Assembly (NCBI GenBank): GCA_023484675.1
Contig: JAMDAP010000019.1
Coordinates: 1-7,045, forward strand
Direction of reading: 5' to 3'
DNA from: Bacillota bacterium
GTDB taxonomy: Bacteria > Bacillota_E > Symbiobacteriia > JAMDAP01
DNA: 7,045 nt
The position numbers and the translations under genes are program-made. Positions 6,496 through 7,045 of this stretch are shown piece by piece. How positions within the stretch are numbered: position 1 is the stretch's first letter; each line of letters opens with the position of its first letter. The notes beneath the pieces are model-generated. The model was given only the letters and a program-made list of their open reading frames with translations, was not told where the DNA came from and ran no database searches.

Positions 6496-7045
6496 GTGAA
6501 GGAGCAAGTGTTGGCGAACGGAGGGCTTGGGCAACAGCGGCGCCTCCTGGTGGTGGGACTCGGCCCTGGGGCAGCCGCGGCAGTGCCCGCCGGGACCTGG
6601 GCTGCCCTGACCAGCGGGCTTCCCGTTTGGCTGCGCACTGGCGTGCACCCCACAGTCTCGTCCCTGGAGGAACGCCGGGTGAGGTTTCAAACCTTTGACG
6701 GCCTTTACGATTCGCTCCCGAGCTTTGACGCCGTCTACGACGCCATCGTCGATCACCTGTTACACGAGGTTGCCCGCGGCGACCTGGTCTACGCCGTCCC
6801 CGGGCATCCGCTGGTAGCCGAGGAAAGCGTGCGGCGCCTGCTGGACAGGGCTCCGGAAGCAGGGGTGACTGCGGAGATCGTGGCCGGCGCCAGCTTTCTG
6901 GACGCGCTGTTCACCGCCCTTCGCCTCGATCCCGCGCGAGGCCTGGTGATCCTGGACGCGTTGTCGCTGTCGCCCGGGACCGCCGAGGACCTTCCCGCGG
7001 CCGGGGTACCGGCGGTGGTGGCCCAGGTGTACGATCGCCAGGTGG
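6496..7045 (+). CDS. mazG: YabN/MazG-family protein, N-terminal tetrapyrrole-methylase-like domain (3'-truncated by the window edge)
   Basis: The frame runs open from GTG 6496 to the window end (183 codons seen; full-length relatives are roughly 480-500 aa). GGAAGG at 6484-6489 sits 6 nt upstream and supports this start. The visible part is the tetrapyrrole-methylase-like (SAM-binding fold) domain: LLVVGLGPG (17-25), LRTGVHP (46-52), SFDAVYDAIV (76-85), the GDLVYAVPGHPLVAE segment (95-109), and later EIVAGASFLDALF. This combination marks the YabN-type fusion whose C-terminal half is a MazG nucleoside triphosphate pyrophosphohydrolase; that half lies outside the window, so its presence is inferred. 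MazG domains hydrolyse non-canonical or excess NTPs to NMP and pyrophosphate; what the methylase-like half does is not well established. It is probably translated from the yabM transcript, with a 19-nt gap and no terminator or promoter between them. Confidence 0.93.
   Translation, partial: MKEQVLANGGLGQQRRLLVVGLGPGAAAAVPAGTWAALTSGLPVWLRTGVHPTVSSLEERRVRFQTFDGLYDSLPSFDAVYDAIVDHLLHEVARGDLVYAVPGHPLVAEESVRRLLDRAPEAGVTAEIVAGASFLDALFTALRLDPARGLVILDALSLSPGTAEDLPAAGVPAVVAQVYDRQV

Noticed and set aside
4875..6653. 592-codon open frame on the - strand opposite yabM and the start of mazG
   Set aside because: It is antisense to a clear membrane protein and runs on into a second gene. Its translation is rich in Gly, His, Gln and Arg with no domain pattern, which is a typical shadow of GC-rich third codon positions.
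1..7045. Search for an unknown defence, mobile or multi-gene novel system, CRISPR, tRNA or rRNA
   Set aside because: Every gene belongs to a known family in a familiar core-genome order. There are no direct-repeat arrays, transposase motifs, terminal inverted repeats or RNA gene cores. The only unexplained signals are small regulatory ones.

Overview
The window is a compact, single-strand stretch of a GC-rich genome. All five genes read on the + strand: the 3' part of mfd, a prsA-like lipoprotein foldase, spoVT, a yabM/spoVB-type lipid flippase, and the 5' part of a yabN/mazG-type gene. This order (mfd - peptidyl-prolyl isomerase - spoVT - polysaccharide flippase - mazG) is typical of endospore-forming Firmicutes. 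SpoVT is a forespore regulator found only in spore formers. The high GC, frequent GTG starts and strong Shine-Dalgarno sequences suggest a high-GC lineage such as Symbiobacterium, Thermaerobacter or Limnochordia relatives, or a GC-rich clostridium. The exact taxon cannot be fixed from the sequence.

Layout. 1-2882 is mfd, cut at its 5' end by the window edge. 2883-2939 is a short spacer holding a small intrinsic terminator; a possible sigma-A promoter overlaps the mfd stop. 2940-4013 encodes a lipoprotein with a parvulin domain and an (Ala-Pro)5 tail written by a perfect hexanucleotide repeat. 4014-4205 is the longest gene-free stretch (192 nt). It holds two mutually exclusive small hairpins, a perfect 15-bp hairpin that ends the prsA unit, and a near-consensus sigma-G promoter for spoVT. 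4206-4769 is spoVT, closed by a strong terminator (4785-4817). An extended -10 promoter (4831-4839) with a 16-bp palindrome over the expected transcription start follows, then yabM (4881-6476). After a 19-nt gap comes mazG (6496 to beyond the window end), probably co-transcribed with yabM.

How the genes relate. Mfd couples repair to stalled RNA polymerase. PrsA folds exported proteins outside the membrane. SpoVT tunes forespore gene expression under sigma-G. The flippase probably moves a lipid-linked cell-wall, cortex or polysaccharide precursor. YabN/MazG is a two-domain protein thought to remove aberrant nucleotides. The shared link is neighbourhood in a conserved Firmicutes block more than one pathway, and the terminators and promoters split it into at least three transcription units.

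I see no mobile element, CRISPR array, tRNA, rRNA or unknown multi-gene system here. The items worth a second look are regulatory: the sigma-G promoter, the structured prsA-spoVT spacer, the palindrome at the yabM start, and the promoter/terminator overlap after mfd.
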